This document shows positions 32,772-43,316 of a stretch of 64,000 bases of DNA, one piece after another. The stretch is from Scilla litardierei (taxonomy: Eukaryota > Streptophyta > Magnoliopsida > Asparagales > Asparagaceae): assembly GCA_030789695.1 (NCBI GenBank), contig CM061139.1, forward strand, positions 203,519,641 through 203,583,640, read 5' to 3'. How positions within the stretch are numbered: position 1 is the first letter of the stretch; each line of letters starts with the position of its first letter. The position numbers and the translations under genes were made by a program. The notes under the pieces are model-generated. The model made no database searches. It was not told where the DNA came from and saw only the letters and a list, made by a program, of their open reading frames with translations.

Positions 32772-33827
32772 GGGGCTGTTTCTTTAGTAATATTGATTGC
32801 CATTTCTAACACCAAATTATGTAAAATGGGAGGATATGCACTTGGATTAAGATTTTACTCCACAGTAAAATATTATATACCCCTCAGGTTAAAAAATGAT
32901 TTTACTCCGTCAATTACAATGGTATTAGGCAGTTGCTCCATCATTTAAACCCCACAGTGTCCCTATCCTTCCTACAAATGATGGAACCCTCCAGCCTTCA
33001 ACCATAAAATTGGGGCAAGCATGCCAAGCAACAATTTATTCATCATTGGGGATAATGTAAACCAAAAAATAAACCATAACAATGAACTTCATCTCCCAGA
33101 TTCTCCAAAATCATGCACAGAAGGCATCAAACCAACGAAGTAGGGAAGAAGCACATGCAATCCACGGGACAGCAATTTTTTTTGCAAAAGATGCAGAGCA
33201 GTAGCAAAGAAGGCATCACATTATACCTGATCTTGCAAAGACAGCAAGAATAATTGCACAAACCCGAATCAGCGGCAAACCCCAAACCACGCGCTGCCTT
33301 CACCGTTCTCAGTGGCACCCCCGAGGCATATCCACTGAAGGATTCACCATCGGCAACCACGTTTTGCAGCTTCCTTGCAACAAAAATTGTTCTTCATCAG
33401 CTCTGGTCAGAAGAAAAAAACCTAAGAAATTGTTTAAAACACTCTTACATCTATACCTCAACCGTAAAAATTGAAGCTTTTACCTCAAAACCCTAGATCG
33501 GAGCAGATCCCACTTCAGCACAGAACTAGGGTTTCATGGGGGACCTAGGGTTTGAGCGCGAAGCCAACAGACAAGGCGAGAGAGGTGATCACAAGCGCGA
33601 AGGGGGCCCACAACGCTGGATTCTTCCCACAATCGCAGCCAAACGCGAGGATTGTGCAGAGCTGATCTTGGCTGCCACGGCGGAGCGAGAGCGCTGCGCT
33701 TTCTCGATGGCGAAAGGAACAAGCGAGCGGATTTTGGGGTTAGAAATGCCCAACAGTGCAAGACAGGACCCGTGAATAGTGGGCCAAGCCCACTTTTAAG
33801 TCCAAAGTTTACGAAAGAAACAGCCCC
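32772..33827. mobile_element. alternative reading: non-autonomous PIF/Harbinger element with 14-bp TIRs
   Basis: TAA followed by GGGGCTGTTTCTTT at 32769-32785 mirrors AAAGAAACAGCCCC followed by TAA at 33814-33830. This perfect pair would define a 1.06-kb element. It competes with the 10.1-kb interpretation that uses the same right end. 33130-33700 carries leader-like splice sites on the minus strand, which fits a transposase 5' region better than a simple MITE. Confidence 0.5.
33130..33700 (-). promoter_or_regulatory. probable promoter and 5' untranslated exons of the Harbinger transposase
   Basis: On the minus strand, AAACCCTAG-type leader sequence (33500-33540) ends at a donor (TTTTGAG/GTAAAAG). 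A second exon-like piece, GC-richer, ends ATCAG/GTATAAT near 33225. Both fit upstream non-coding exons spliced towards the transposase start at 32029. GC content rises here as in plant promoters. Confidence 0.4.
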
Positions 33828-33830
33828 TAA

Positions 33831-34536
33831 TTGGAAACCCGCCACAAGAGTGGGCCACCTAACCCACCAACAATGAAGTTGTTACATCATTGCGGAACGC
33901 TAGTAATGAAGTCGTGATCTTATGTCATTAGTGCGCCTGATCCAGCAACCCATTTGATTTGATTTGATTTGATTTAGAAACGTTTTGGTTAACTGGAAAT
34001 GGAACTGCCATCGTATTTGCAACAGCTAAATTTTTAATTTTCTACGTCTAATAAGATGTCAAATTAGCTAGCTATCATAAATATTTTAGCAACAATTATT
34101 TTGTTACATCCTCATAACTTACGTATTTAACTACCAACGTAATCAGCGTAACAAAAATGATGCATGTAACAATTGTTACACTTCCATCGCATCGAACTTT
34201 TTACTATTAGATTTCCTATTGAAAACTTTTTCCTATTAGATTTCCAAAACGGACTCCAATACCACTGCAAACATTATAATGAATATGGTTAAGTATAAAT
34301 CTTTGGTCATTCCTAGAAACTTTGTATTTCTATATTTTTTTTAGATTCTTTTGTTAGCTTCCCCTGAAACAAAATAAAAGACCGAAACGTTTCTCATGTT
34401 GGCTACGTGGACAGGTTCCACACCTATAACCACCCACACACACACACACACCCAGAACCTGCATAATCTACGATCAAGAAATACATCCTACAATTGCGAA
34501 AGCCTTTTTTACATGCATTTGTGTCCATTTGTCTTA
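33831..34536. other. 3' flank of the bromodomain gene
   Basis: Contains an ATTTG pentanucleotide microsatellite (about 33951-33977) and a CA dinucleotide run (about 34434-34451). No gene is seen. The 3' untranslated region of the minus-strand bromodomain gene should occupy its right part. Confidence 0.5.
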
Positions 34537-37500
34537 TCACCTACGGGCTCTCTTCCTCCCCTTGTTCGGACGCTGATCCTGTTGTGTCTTGCCACCTCTT
34601 TGGCCACCCTTCACTGGCCGCCCGATCCCCCTCTTCCTTCCCGGTGATTCTACTTCAATGTCAAGTCGAGAACCCTTAATACTGCCCCTCGGCTTAATAG
34701 GAGTTCCTTCTCTCCCCCCGGCGACCACTCCATTCTCCTTTATCAAACTTCCAGCTCTTCTGCCAGCAGCTGCTGCGTTCTCCTTAACTGAACCTCCAGC
34801 TCTTTTGCCAGCAACCACGGTATTCTCCTTCAATGGAGTTTCATCTCCTTCGCCTGCAACCGGTGCATTCTTAGCAACTCCAGCGCATTTCCCAGCAACA
34901 TGTGCATTCTTAGACGTTACCGGTCTTTTGCCAGCAACCACAGCATTAGATGCATTCTTAGAAGTAGGAGCTCCTTTGCCATCAGCCGCTGCATTCTCCC
35001 TGACCGAAATTCCATCTGATTTGCCCGCAACAGATGCATTTTCCTTGACTGAAGTTCCTTCTGCTTTGCTAGCAACCGTTGCATTCTCCTTGACCGAAGT
35101 TCCATCTGCTTTGGCAACAACCAGTGCATCCTTAGCAGTGCTGTGTTGTAACGTTGTTCTAAGCATTTTGGGGAAAACATCACTCTCAGGATCTGCACCT
35201 TCATCATCACTACAGCTGTGGGTTGGACTCCAGGAACGGTAGCTCCGCCATAGTGTTCTGTTCACAAGGTCCCGAAGAACAAGAGCAGATTTGTGCTCTG
35301 AGGAGTTCTTTGGGTAGAAGACAAGGACATTGTTGCAGAGTAGAAGCAAGTCCCTAAACAATTCATTGGTCGAAGAGATTGAACCATTGCCAATCCTCAA
35401 ACTTATGTTACGGAAGTCGATGTGTCTCCGAATCATCTTCTTGTATCTGGCTCTCTTCTGTTAAGTTACAGAGAAAAAGAGCACAATAAAAGAAGGCATG
35501 AGACTTGGGTACTGATTTTTTATATCATTATGCAATTCTTCAAATAATATCTTTTCAAAAAAAAAAAACAAAGCCTACAATATATATAAATTCATATGGT
35601 TTGTGAGTTCGTGCAAAAAAAGGGACTCAGGAAAGTTCATAGAGTTTCCCAAGAATAAAATAAGCTTAAAGATGTGAACTTTCGAAACAAAAACATTAAA
35701 GTAAAAAAAAAGATGCCACTAAAGAATGAGATGCATTAATCGCTGATATGGCAGATATAGCAATCAGCACCCAAGCTTATTTTCATTAAAATGGTACTGG
35801 CAGTAGATGATGATGGGAAGTTTAGGAAACACCGAAAAGGTTTGGTTTAAGATTTCATGACTTGATTTAGGAGTGAGTTTTTTTAATTTTTTTGTTTGTT
35901 TAGCTTTATCTCATTGAAGCTGTACTTGCACGTTTGTTTTTGTAACCTTAAGGGGTAGAATTCTGATAGCAAGACTTCCAAAAATGTTTTTAAATATGTA
36001 AAAATATGCTAAATGCACTCCCCCTCTCCCCCAAGACACACACCCACACACCCACACCCCCACAAACCCATGGAAGGAAAAAAAAGGACAGGTGCCAGAT
36101 TGGCATCAGCGCTCCAAGTCCGTGTTATAAAAGGATAGAGAAAAATAAACAAGAAACACTAGGTGAAAGTCCAACCATGCAAGAGAGGTCAAGGCCAGAA
36201 AATCATAAGCAAGTAGACATGGCTTCTTGGCAAACGGTTGGTTTGTTCATGCAACGCAGTTCCCAGTTACTTAGTCCAGACAAATGGAATTCAAAATACA
36301 TTAAGAGGCATAAAATAAGTCAAAAGGGTAGACCAGTTTAATATTCTTAATAAATGAACAATAAAAGCACCATCAACTATTATGCTTGCATTAAAATTTT
36401 ATATTTTTATAGATATTTCAGCCACTGCCTTCCCAAGATAAAAGTTTGTTTTTGGAAAAATCGGTCAAGAGATACCAGAGAACTATTTCAGCTAATGTTA
36501 CAGGAATGTCTCTAAGGCAAACAGTGGATAGTGGAAACCCAAAAACCATATGGTTAGAGCTAACGAAACAAGCTTATGAGCTTTACCTGGCTTTCAAGTC
36601 GGCTTCTAAAGATTGACACATCCTTGTGATTCATAATTGAATCCATGATTCCAGCCAAATCAAGATGGTCATCATCCTCATACATCCCAGTTCCATCATG
36701 GTCCTCGGATGGCAGTTTGGTGTCCTGATTCGAACCCTCTGCCGATCCCTCTCTATTTAAGATTTCAGCATAACTAAGCATGTCATTGTCCTCCAAGCTA
36801 CTCTCCTTCACTATATTACAGCCCTTCCTCTTCCTCTTTCCCCTTTTCTTTTTGTATATTCCAAAACTGAGACCTAAGCATCCACAGCCAAACTTCTCCT
36901 TCAAGGAGTCCTCCAACAGTTGTGCCTTGGGGTTCTTTTCTTGAAGTGAAACTGAGGCCAGATTCTGACATTTACCAGTCCAACTTCTGCCAGGTATCTC
37001 CGTAAAACTACCTGCAGATGACCCATCTCTGGATACTTCTTTGCCGGTAGAATCAATGCCATCAGTCTCTTCAACAGGAGAGGTTGATTCAGTCTGGCTA
37101 GTATTGTACCCAAAATTGCTGCCAGTTTCACGATCAGACGTAAGGCTTTCAAGCTTGGATTGCAGAGATCTGAGGAAAAAGTTTTAGGTTAGGTACCAAA
37201 CTGTAAGACTCATAATTTGAAATCATCTATCAGGCCTACCTTATCGCACTAATTTGTGATAAATCAAAGTGTTTATTGACATTAATTTATGGATATTTAC
37301 AAACTGAGCACACACATGGAACTGACAAAGGGACGAAGTTAATGCATGAAATTGAAATGCATGCTTTGTACCAATATGCTGACCAACATAACGTCTTCGG
37401 AACTTCCAATCTTTGCATAAGAACGGTCATATAATGGTTTTGCTGTGAAAGGTTAATAAATAAGCAGTCTCCAACCAACTCACTTTTTATCCATATTCGA

Positions 37501-38228
37501 TGGGTTTAGATGGATACACCACCTGCAACTGGTGCACCCTATGCATGTCATATCTACTTTCTATCCAAAACAAATTTCGAAAACTTAGTCGCTGTTTCTC
37601 TAGAGAAAGGAACAATGTGAATGAAAGACAAAAAACCAAAACCATGAATCTCCGAGATCCCAAATTGTTTGATGGTAGTAACGTAATAAAGGCTTGGTTA
37701 ATTTCTGACAGACTTCCTCAAAAAACTTCATAAATACTATTGATTGTCCAGGCTTCGCATCAATGATGTAATTGGTCATCAACGCGGGGGAGATAGAGGT
37801 TAAGCTGCATGGCAAAAAAACAACAGACTATTCACATGTGGTGGACGAAGTACCCTCCCATTGAAAAAAGATGTGTGGTTCGTTGATTCAACCAGAAATG
37901 CTTATATGTGGACATATGGCATGGTGAAACTTTCTCTTTACTATAATACAGATACTGAAACATCATGTGGTAAAGAAAATACTGGAATAGATTAGAACTT
38001 CAGACGATTCAAAAATTTCCAAGTACTGAAAAAAATGCATGCATAAACAGTTCAATACAAACAATGCATCAAAATTTCAAACTGAAGAATGTTAGACATC
38101 TTAATGCACACACCCATCTCAGCTAACCATTATCAAAGGCTAATACCAACCCGATGGAATCTTCAGATTTTTCCAACTCTCTTTTCAATTCAGCAACTCT
38201 TCGTTTCCGAAGCTCCTCAAACCAAGCA
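34537..38228 (-). CDS. bromodomain-containing nuclear protein, 3' exons (5' exons not found)
   Basis: Exons 38151-38228, 36587-37169 and 34537-35457 join in frame with canonical borders (1582 nt; stop TGA at 34537-34539). The first encodes WFEELRKRRVAELKREL, a coiled-coil segment that in plant relatives follows a SANT domain. The second is acidic with a basic patch (KKKRGKRKRKG) and ends with GIMDSIMNHKDVSIFRSRLE, the bromodomain start. The last completes it (MIRRHIDFRNISLRIGNGSI, CNNVLVFYPKNSSEHKSA), where NN-V-FYP contains the conserved acetyl-lysine-pocket Asn. It continues with about 12 degenerate VKENA/VAGK repeats and a basic C terminus. It likely reads acetylated histones. The SANT-coding exons are missing; their intron holds the elements at 38521-51290. 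Confidence 0.88.
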
Positions 38229-38520
38229 CTGGAAGGAATAATGAAAAGAATTAGCAAAAACAAAATGTGAAATAGAAAAAGGTTTGGAGTATAACTCAGT
38301 TGCATAATTAGCATTCTAAATTCGATAGACAACAACAGACAAGAAGAAAGCTTATCCCCAAGTTTGGGTGTTAGCCGTATGAATTCTTTTCTGCATCAAA
38401 AACCCGTTCTGCTGGTACGCTTATGAATGCACTTCTCAAGTGGTATTTCAAGGATGAATGTTTGTCTAGTTGTAAATAGCACTGCAGCAAACAGAGCACA
38501 ACTTAATGGATAATGGACTC

Positions 38521-38639
38521 GTTTGGCAATGAAGTTTAGTTTTCCAAACAATGGTTTTATGGAGTTTGGGGCCCAACCCAACTTACCAAAAACCAGCCTT
38601 GTTTTGGATACAGTTTCAGAAACTAGGGTATAGATGCCC

Positions 38640-38699
<60 letters not shown>

Positions 38700-38839
38700 A
38701 AAACAAAAACAAAACAAAACAAAAAAAAAGCCAAAACAAAAAACACCAAAACAGAAAAAAACCTTTGCAAAACTATGGTTTGGGAGAGTGATTTTTCCAA
38801 ACTGTAAGAGAACGAGAAAATGAAGCTTCATTGCCAAAC
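38521..38839. mobile_element. MITE with GTTTGGCAATGAAG inverted repeats
   Basis: The left end GTTTGGCAATGAAG is mirrored exactly by CTTCATTGCCAAAC at 38826-38839. The inside has no ORF of its own. A clear target duplication was not found, so the superfamily is open (hAT- or PIF-like). It lies in the intron upstream of the first bromodomain-gene exon seen. Confidence 0.65.
38637..38698. repeat. homopolymer junction: about 23 C followed by about 38 A
   Basis: A run of C (38637-38660) passes directly into a run of A (38661-38698), followed by A-rich AAACAAAAC repeats to about 38760. Its length is prone to sequencing and assembly error. Long open frames on both strands here (Pro/Lys and Phe/Gly) are artefacts of the runs. 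Confidence 0.9.
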
Positions 38840-38997
38840 GCTCACATGACTTGAGTGAAACCACAATTTCAAAAAATGAGGTTTGCATGGATATAAACCT
38901 TGGTTTCGTTTTATATTAAATGAAACCAACGTGGGAGGTGGGGAGACTTTGACCCATTTATGAGTTCTGAGAGTAGTTTTGGGGCATTTAACAACAA
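38840..38997. other. intron remnant between the MITE and the Reina element
   Basis: Short AT-rich intron-like sequence. Its last bases, CATCG at 38998-39002, are the left target duplication of the next element. Confidence 0.5.
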
Positions 38998-39002
38998 CAT
39001 CG

Positions 39003-39364
39003 TGATACACTTATCACCTACGAGAGGAGGCGCAAGAAGACTAAGGAGTAATTGCTGGACACACCGACGATTTGGGGATAGAATTTCTTTATGCACTATT
39101 AGTTTTTTTTGTTTTGCTGTACGCACCACGCCTCATCATTATACAAGAGAGGGCGTGGGCTAGGGTTAGGGTATCGAATTGGTATCCGTCTTTTGACATT
39201 CCTAGAGTTCTCCGAGGAGATCTAGAAGAGAGTTTAGGCTTTTCCCTTAGCAAAAGCTAGGAGATGGGCCAACTCTCCCAAAATTGGCTACTTATCATTG
39301 TAACCCTATTTTCTATTTCAAATAAAAATCCCTAAATTCCACCAACAAACCCTAGTCCGCATCA
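39003..39364 (+). repeat. 5' LTR of the Reina-like element (plus copy)
   Basis: TG...CA-bounded, 362 bp, with AATAAAAATCCC near 39320-39335 as a possible polyadenylation region. The same motif is present in the 3' LTR. Confidence 0.92.
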
Positions 39365-39367
39365 ATT

Positions 39368-39379
39368 TGGTATCAGAGC
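39368..39379 (+). promoter_or_regulatory. primer-binding site, perfect tRNA-Met complement
   Basis: TGGTATCAGAGC lies three bases after the 5' LTR end; it is the standard plant initiator tRNA-Met site. Confidence 0.92.
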
Positions 39380-39388
39380 TCTGATCCA

Positions 39389-41310
39389 ATGGCCACAACA
39401 AGATCAGCTACGACGAAATCTATGGAGGAGAGGTTAGATGCGGAGATCGTCGAGAGGAAGAAAGAAGCAGCGGAGATCATCATGAAGATCGACACGATCG
39501 CGGAGGCACTCAGATCTGATTTGAAGGGGGATCTGGAGCAAATGAAGGAGATGCTCGTCAACTTCATGACTCAAAACATCACCGCGCCTCAGATCTCGCG
39601 TTCGAAGGAAGGAGCCACCTCAGATCTGAATCACCAATCAGATCTGAGGGGAAAAGGGAAGGCAACGATGATTCCGGATCATGAAGAGGTGATCTTGGAA
39701 GGAGTAGATCCAGATCTGGATCTTGACGACGACGACTGGTAAGAGGACCTCTCCGAAACCCTAGGGGAGAGCTCCGAGGAAGACCCACCCCCACATCAGC
39801 AGCGAAGGAAGCGCGTGGCGAACCCCCTGGGGGTTGCCGACAGTCGGCGACCCCCCAGGGGGCTTGCCGGAGGCGGGCGAGCCCCCCATGGGGCCGCCGA
39901 GACTAGGCGACCCCGCAGGGGGGTCGCGGGAGCTGGGCGACCTCGCCTGGGGGTCACCGAAGGCGGGCGAGCCCCAGACGGGGTCGCCGAAGGCGGGCGA
40001 CCCCCTGGCGGGGCTGCCAGAGGCGGGCGACCCCCCAGGGGGTTCGCCGGAGGCGAGCGACCCCCCCAGGGGGCCGCCGAGAGGTTGCGGACCCGCCAGG
40101 GCATGCGCGGGCCCCTGACGGGTCGCGCGGACTCCGAAGACCCCCCGCACATCGCAGGGGGGATTACGGGACCCGGGAGAGGCACGCACGGGGTGCGCGA
40201 GATCCGAAGTATTACGAGGACGATGATTGGGCCCCGGAAGGACGACGGAGAGATGAGGTGCATGAACCGGAGTACGAGGACCACTTCTGCCACTATGAGG
40301 AGGGGTATAAGGAGGATGATGAGCGGTTCAGGAGGGAGGATAGGAGATGGGAGCCGGAGAGAGGCCGATTTGCAGATCACCACCGTCAGCAGCGCGTGGA
40401 TCGTTTTGACGGGAGGGATCCACGGGCGGATGACCGTATACGAAAGCTACAGATGCCTGTATTCGAGGGTAGTGATGCCACAAGGTGGATCTACAAGGCG
40501 GAGAGATATTTTGAGATGGCCAGGCTGACGGAGGAGGAGAGGCTGAGGGCGGTTGCGCTCTGTTTGGAGGGAGAGGCCCTGAATTGGTGGAGATGGAAGG
40601 AGCAGCAGAGACCTCTGAGGACCTGGGAGGGGTTCAAGGAGGCACTATAACATCGATTCCGAGGCTCTCAGGCGGGGGGAGCTTATGAGCAGCTGCATGT
40701 CTTGAGGCAGATGGGGACTGTGCGGGACTACATTAAGCAGTATGAGGAGCTCACTAGTAGAGTGCGGGGGATGCCTGCAGAATCCCTAGAAGGGTTTTTC
40801 ATGGATGGATTGAAGCCCACCATTAGGTCTGAGCTCCGTACTCTCAGACCACGTGGACTGGAGGAGCAGATAGAGTTAGCGCTGACGGTCGAGGATAGGT
40901 TGGCGGACGAGCGCCGCGCCAGGGGGGCGTTTAGAGGACAGTTTTCACGACCACAGGCTGCCCCTGGGGGACAGTCAGGCGCTGCAGGAGGGACCCCGGC
41001 AGGCGGAGGGAGACCCGTGGATGTGAGACCAGGAGGGCCATACAAGAGGATGACAGATGCGGAGATGCGGGAACGGAGAGCAAAGGGATTATGCTTCAAG
41101 TGCGATGAGAAATTTACCCCTGGGCACAGGTGCCGCAATCAAGCCTTGCAGGTATACGAGGTGTACGCTGAGGACTTGGAGGAGGAGGAGGCAACGGAAG
41201 AAGCGGCTGGGACCGAGGAGGCCGGCGAACCTCTACTACTGGAGGCGGCCGAAGTCTCGCTTAGCTCCATTGCGAGGCTTACACGGGTGCACACCATGAA
41301 GCTGGCGGGT
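39389..41310 (+). pseudogene. Reina-like gag with an inserted 30-bp repeat domain, broken
   Basis: The frame starts MATTRSATTKSMEERLDAEI, runs as a coiled coil to a TAA at 39740, then reopens in the same frame through the 30-bp repeat array (39838-40087). The capsid follows in another frame: LQMPVFEGSDATRWIYKAER, ALCLEGEALNWWRW (stop TAA at 40648), then MRQMGTVRDYIKQYEELTSR. The zinc knuckle is CFKCDEKFTPGHRC (about 41094-41135), the spacing variant usual in this group. The repeat domain between coiled coil and capsid is unusual. Confidence 0.85.
39838..40087 (+). repeat. 30-bp GC-rich minisatellite coding for a decapeptide repeat (about eight copies)
   Basis: Successive 30-bp units such as the one at 39929 share GGCGA(G/C)CCC...GGGG(T/G)CGCCG. 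In the gag frame each gives about GGRPPxGxAE. Because the period is a multiple of three and stop-free, frames on both strands stay open here. A related GC-rich sequence sits at about 50380-50530 in the minus-strand sister element. Confidence 0.9.
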
Positions 41311-42403
41311 AGGATCCGAGACCTGGACGTGGTGATATTGATAGACAGTGGTGCCACCCACAATTTCGTGTCCCCAGGGTGATTGAGAGTCAAGGGATAC
41401 CGCTGATGGAGACGGAGGGCTTTGGAGTCATGCTCGGGACCGGTGTGGTCGAGCAGAGTAGGGGCATCTGCCGGGACTTGATGGTGTCCATACAGGGAGT
41501 GGTGATCACCGGTGACTTTCTACCCTTGACCTTGGGTAACGTCGACTTGATTTTGGGGATGCAGTGGCTGCAATCGCTGGGGGAGACGAAGTTCAACTGG
41601 CGGCTGCTGCGGATGGAGTTTCAGGTGGACGGCAGGAAGGTTGTACTTTTGGGGATCCGAGTTTGTGTTGTTCGTCGGTGTCCTACAAGACTATGGCGAA
41701 GACACTCCAGGCTGAAAGATGGGGGTTCTTGATTGAGCTACGGGGGTTGGCGACGGACGAGGCCACGGGGGAGACGGTAGTACCGCTGGAGGTGGAGCAG
41801 CTATTACAGGGGTTTGGAGGGGTGTTCCAGCCACCTAGCGGTCTTCCACCGCCAAGGGACCATGAGCACGCTATTGTGCTTAGGGAGGGGGTGTCGCCCA
41901 TTAGTGTGCGTCCATACCGGTACCCCCAGGTGCAGAAAAACGAGATCGAAAAGCTGGTACAGGAGATGCTGCAGGCAGGGGTCATCCGCCCTAGTGCTAG
42001 TCCTTTTTCTAGCCCAGTGCTTCTGGTTAAGAAAAAGGACGGCAGTTGGAGATTTTGTGTCGATTACCGGGCTCTCAACAAGGAAACTGTCCCAGACAAG
42101 TTTCCCATCCCGGTGATTGACGAGCTGCTAGACGAGTTACACGGAGCGGTGGTCTTCTCGAAGATCGACCTGAAGTCGGGGTACCACCAGATTCGCATGA
42201 GACAGGAGGATGTGCAGAAGACCGCCTTCAGAACTCACGAAGGCCACTACGAGTTCCTCGTCATGCCCTTTGGGCTGACAAACGCACCTGCTACCTTCCA
42301 ATCACTGATGAATAAGGTCTTCCGACCTTACTTACGGAGGTTCGTTCTGGTCTTTTTCGATACAGTGCATCATTACAGGATCATCTGGGCCATTTGGAAA
42401 TAG
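41290..42403 (+). pseudogene. protease and reverse transcriptase of the Reina-like element, catalytic motif deleted
   Basis: The protease shows LIDSGATHNFVSP (about 41335-41375), then shifts frame and continues [20 protein letters not shown] is well kept from about 41780: [49 protein letters not shown] and [16 protein letters not shown]. At 42352-42361 the expected FFDD stops after VFFD: about 14 bp that should code the second Asp and the next residues are missing, shifting the frame. The sister copy on the minus strand retains the motif. This copy cannot make active RT. Confidence 0.88.
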
Positions 42404-43316
42404 TTCTGCGAGAGCTGGAAGATCATCAGCTACAGGCCAACCGAAAGAAGTGCCTCTTCGGACAGGCGCAGGTAGAGTACCTGGGGCACATCGTATCAGC
42501 GGATGGGGTGGCAGCCGATCGATCGAAGATTTCAGCCATGTTGGAGTGGCCACAGCCAAGGACGTTACGAGCCTTGCGGGGGTTTCTGGGCCTCACGGGG
42601 TATTATCGGCAATTCGTGAAGGGGTACGGCACCTTGGCGTGGCCCCTTACGGAACAGTTGAAGAAGGATAGTTTTTGCTAGGGAGAAGAGGCGACGAGGG
42701 CATTCCAGGCCCTCAAGGAGGCGATGACGACCGTACCAGTGCTAGCACTCCCAGATTTTGAGAAGATGTTTGTGGTGGAGTCAGATGCATCGGGCTTTGG
42801 GTTGGGGGCCGTACTAATACAGGAGCAGCGGCCGATCGCTTACTTCAGCCAGGTTCTATCTGCCAGAGCCAGGCTGAAGTCTGTCTATGAGCGAGAGTTG
42901 ATGGCAATCGTGCTGTCAATACAGAAGTGGAGACACTACCTACTTGGGAGGGAGTTTGTGGTATGGACAGACCAGCGGAGTCTGAAGTACCTTCTGGAGC
43001 AGCGCATGGTGGCAGAGGAGCACCAGAGATGGTTGTCCAAGTTGAGCGGGTACAAGTTCGAGATTCATTACAAACCCGGCTCGGACAACAAGGCGGCAGA
43101 TGCGCTTTCCCGACGAGATGAGAGGGTACATGTGGTGGCTCTTTCTATCCCATTGATGTTGCGGAGCGATACCCTGCTAGCGGAGATTGAGGCAGATGAG
43201 GAGCTGCGGCGAATCCGGGAAGCGATCGCTGGGGGATCTACAGACTTTCCGGGTTACACCTTGGGGGAGCGACTGCTACTGTACCGGAGGAGGCTTGTGA
43301 TTCCCGGACTCTAGTC
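42394..43316 (+). pseudogene. RT thumb and RNase H of the Reina-like element
   Basis: After the deletion the frame resumes with VEYLGHIVSADGVAADRSKI and GLTGYYRQFVKGYG and meets a TAG at 42679. From 42682 RNase H is readable: VVESDASGFGLGAVLIQ, YERELMAIVLSIQKWRHYLL, VWTDQRSLKYLLEQ and NKAADALSRR, with the acidic residues DAS, YERE, TDQ and D-AL in place. The frame ends at a TAG (43314). RNase H would remove the RNA template during cDNA synthesis. Confidence 0.88.

Larger units (their letters stand above)
23723..33827 (-). mobile_element. large PIF/Harbinger DNA transposon with transposase and Myb-like partner
   Basis: The left end GGGCCCGTTTCTTT and the reverse complement of the right end, GGGGCTGTTTCTTT, agree at 12 of 14 bases and are each flanked by TAA, the 3-bp target typical of PIF/Harbinger. 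Between them lie an intact-looking transposase, a Myb/SANT ORF on the same strand, and leader exons near the right end. The left subterminal zone repeats TGTTTCTTT(T/G)GTTG near 23813 and 23877. At 10.1 kb it is longer than usual because of a minisatellite of about 4.6 kb. An internal right-type terminus at 32772 makes the right boundary debatable. Confidence 0.6.

Noticed and set aside
34589..35242. 217-codon plus-strand open frame
   Set aside because: It is the antisense shadow of the last bromodomain-gene exon; its Pro/Ala/Leu repeats mirror the VKENA repeats of the true frame.
38396..38888. Open frames rich in Phe/Gly (minus) and Pro/Lys (plus)
   Set aside because: Produced by the poly-C/poly-A run; no conserved residues outside it.
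39761..40383. Long minus-strand open frames of 142 and 195 codons
   Set aside because: They are by-products of the stop-free 30-bp GC-rich repeat in the Reina gag; the flanking gag frame is on the plus strand.
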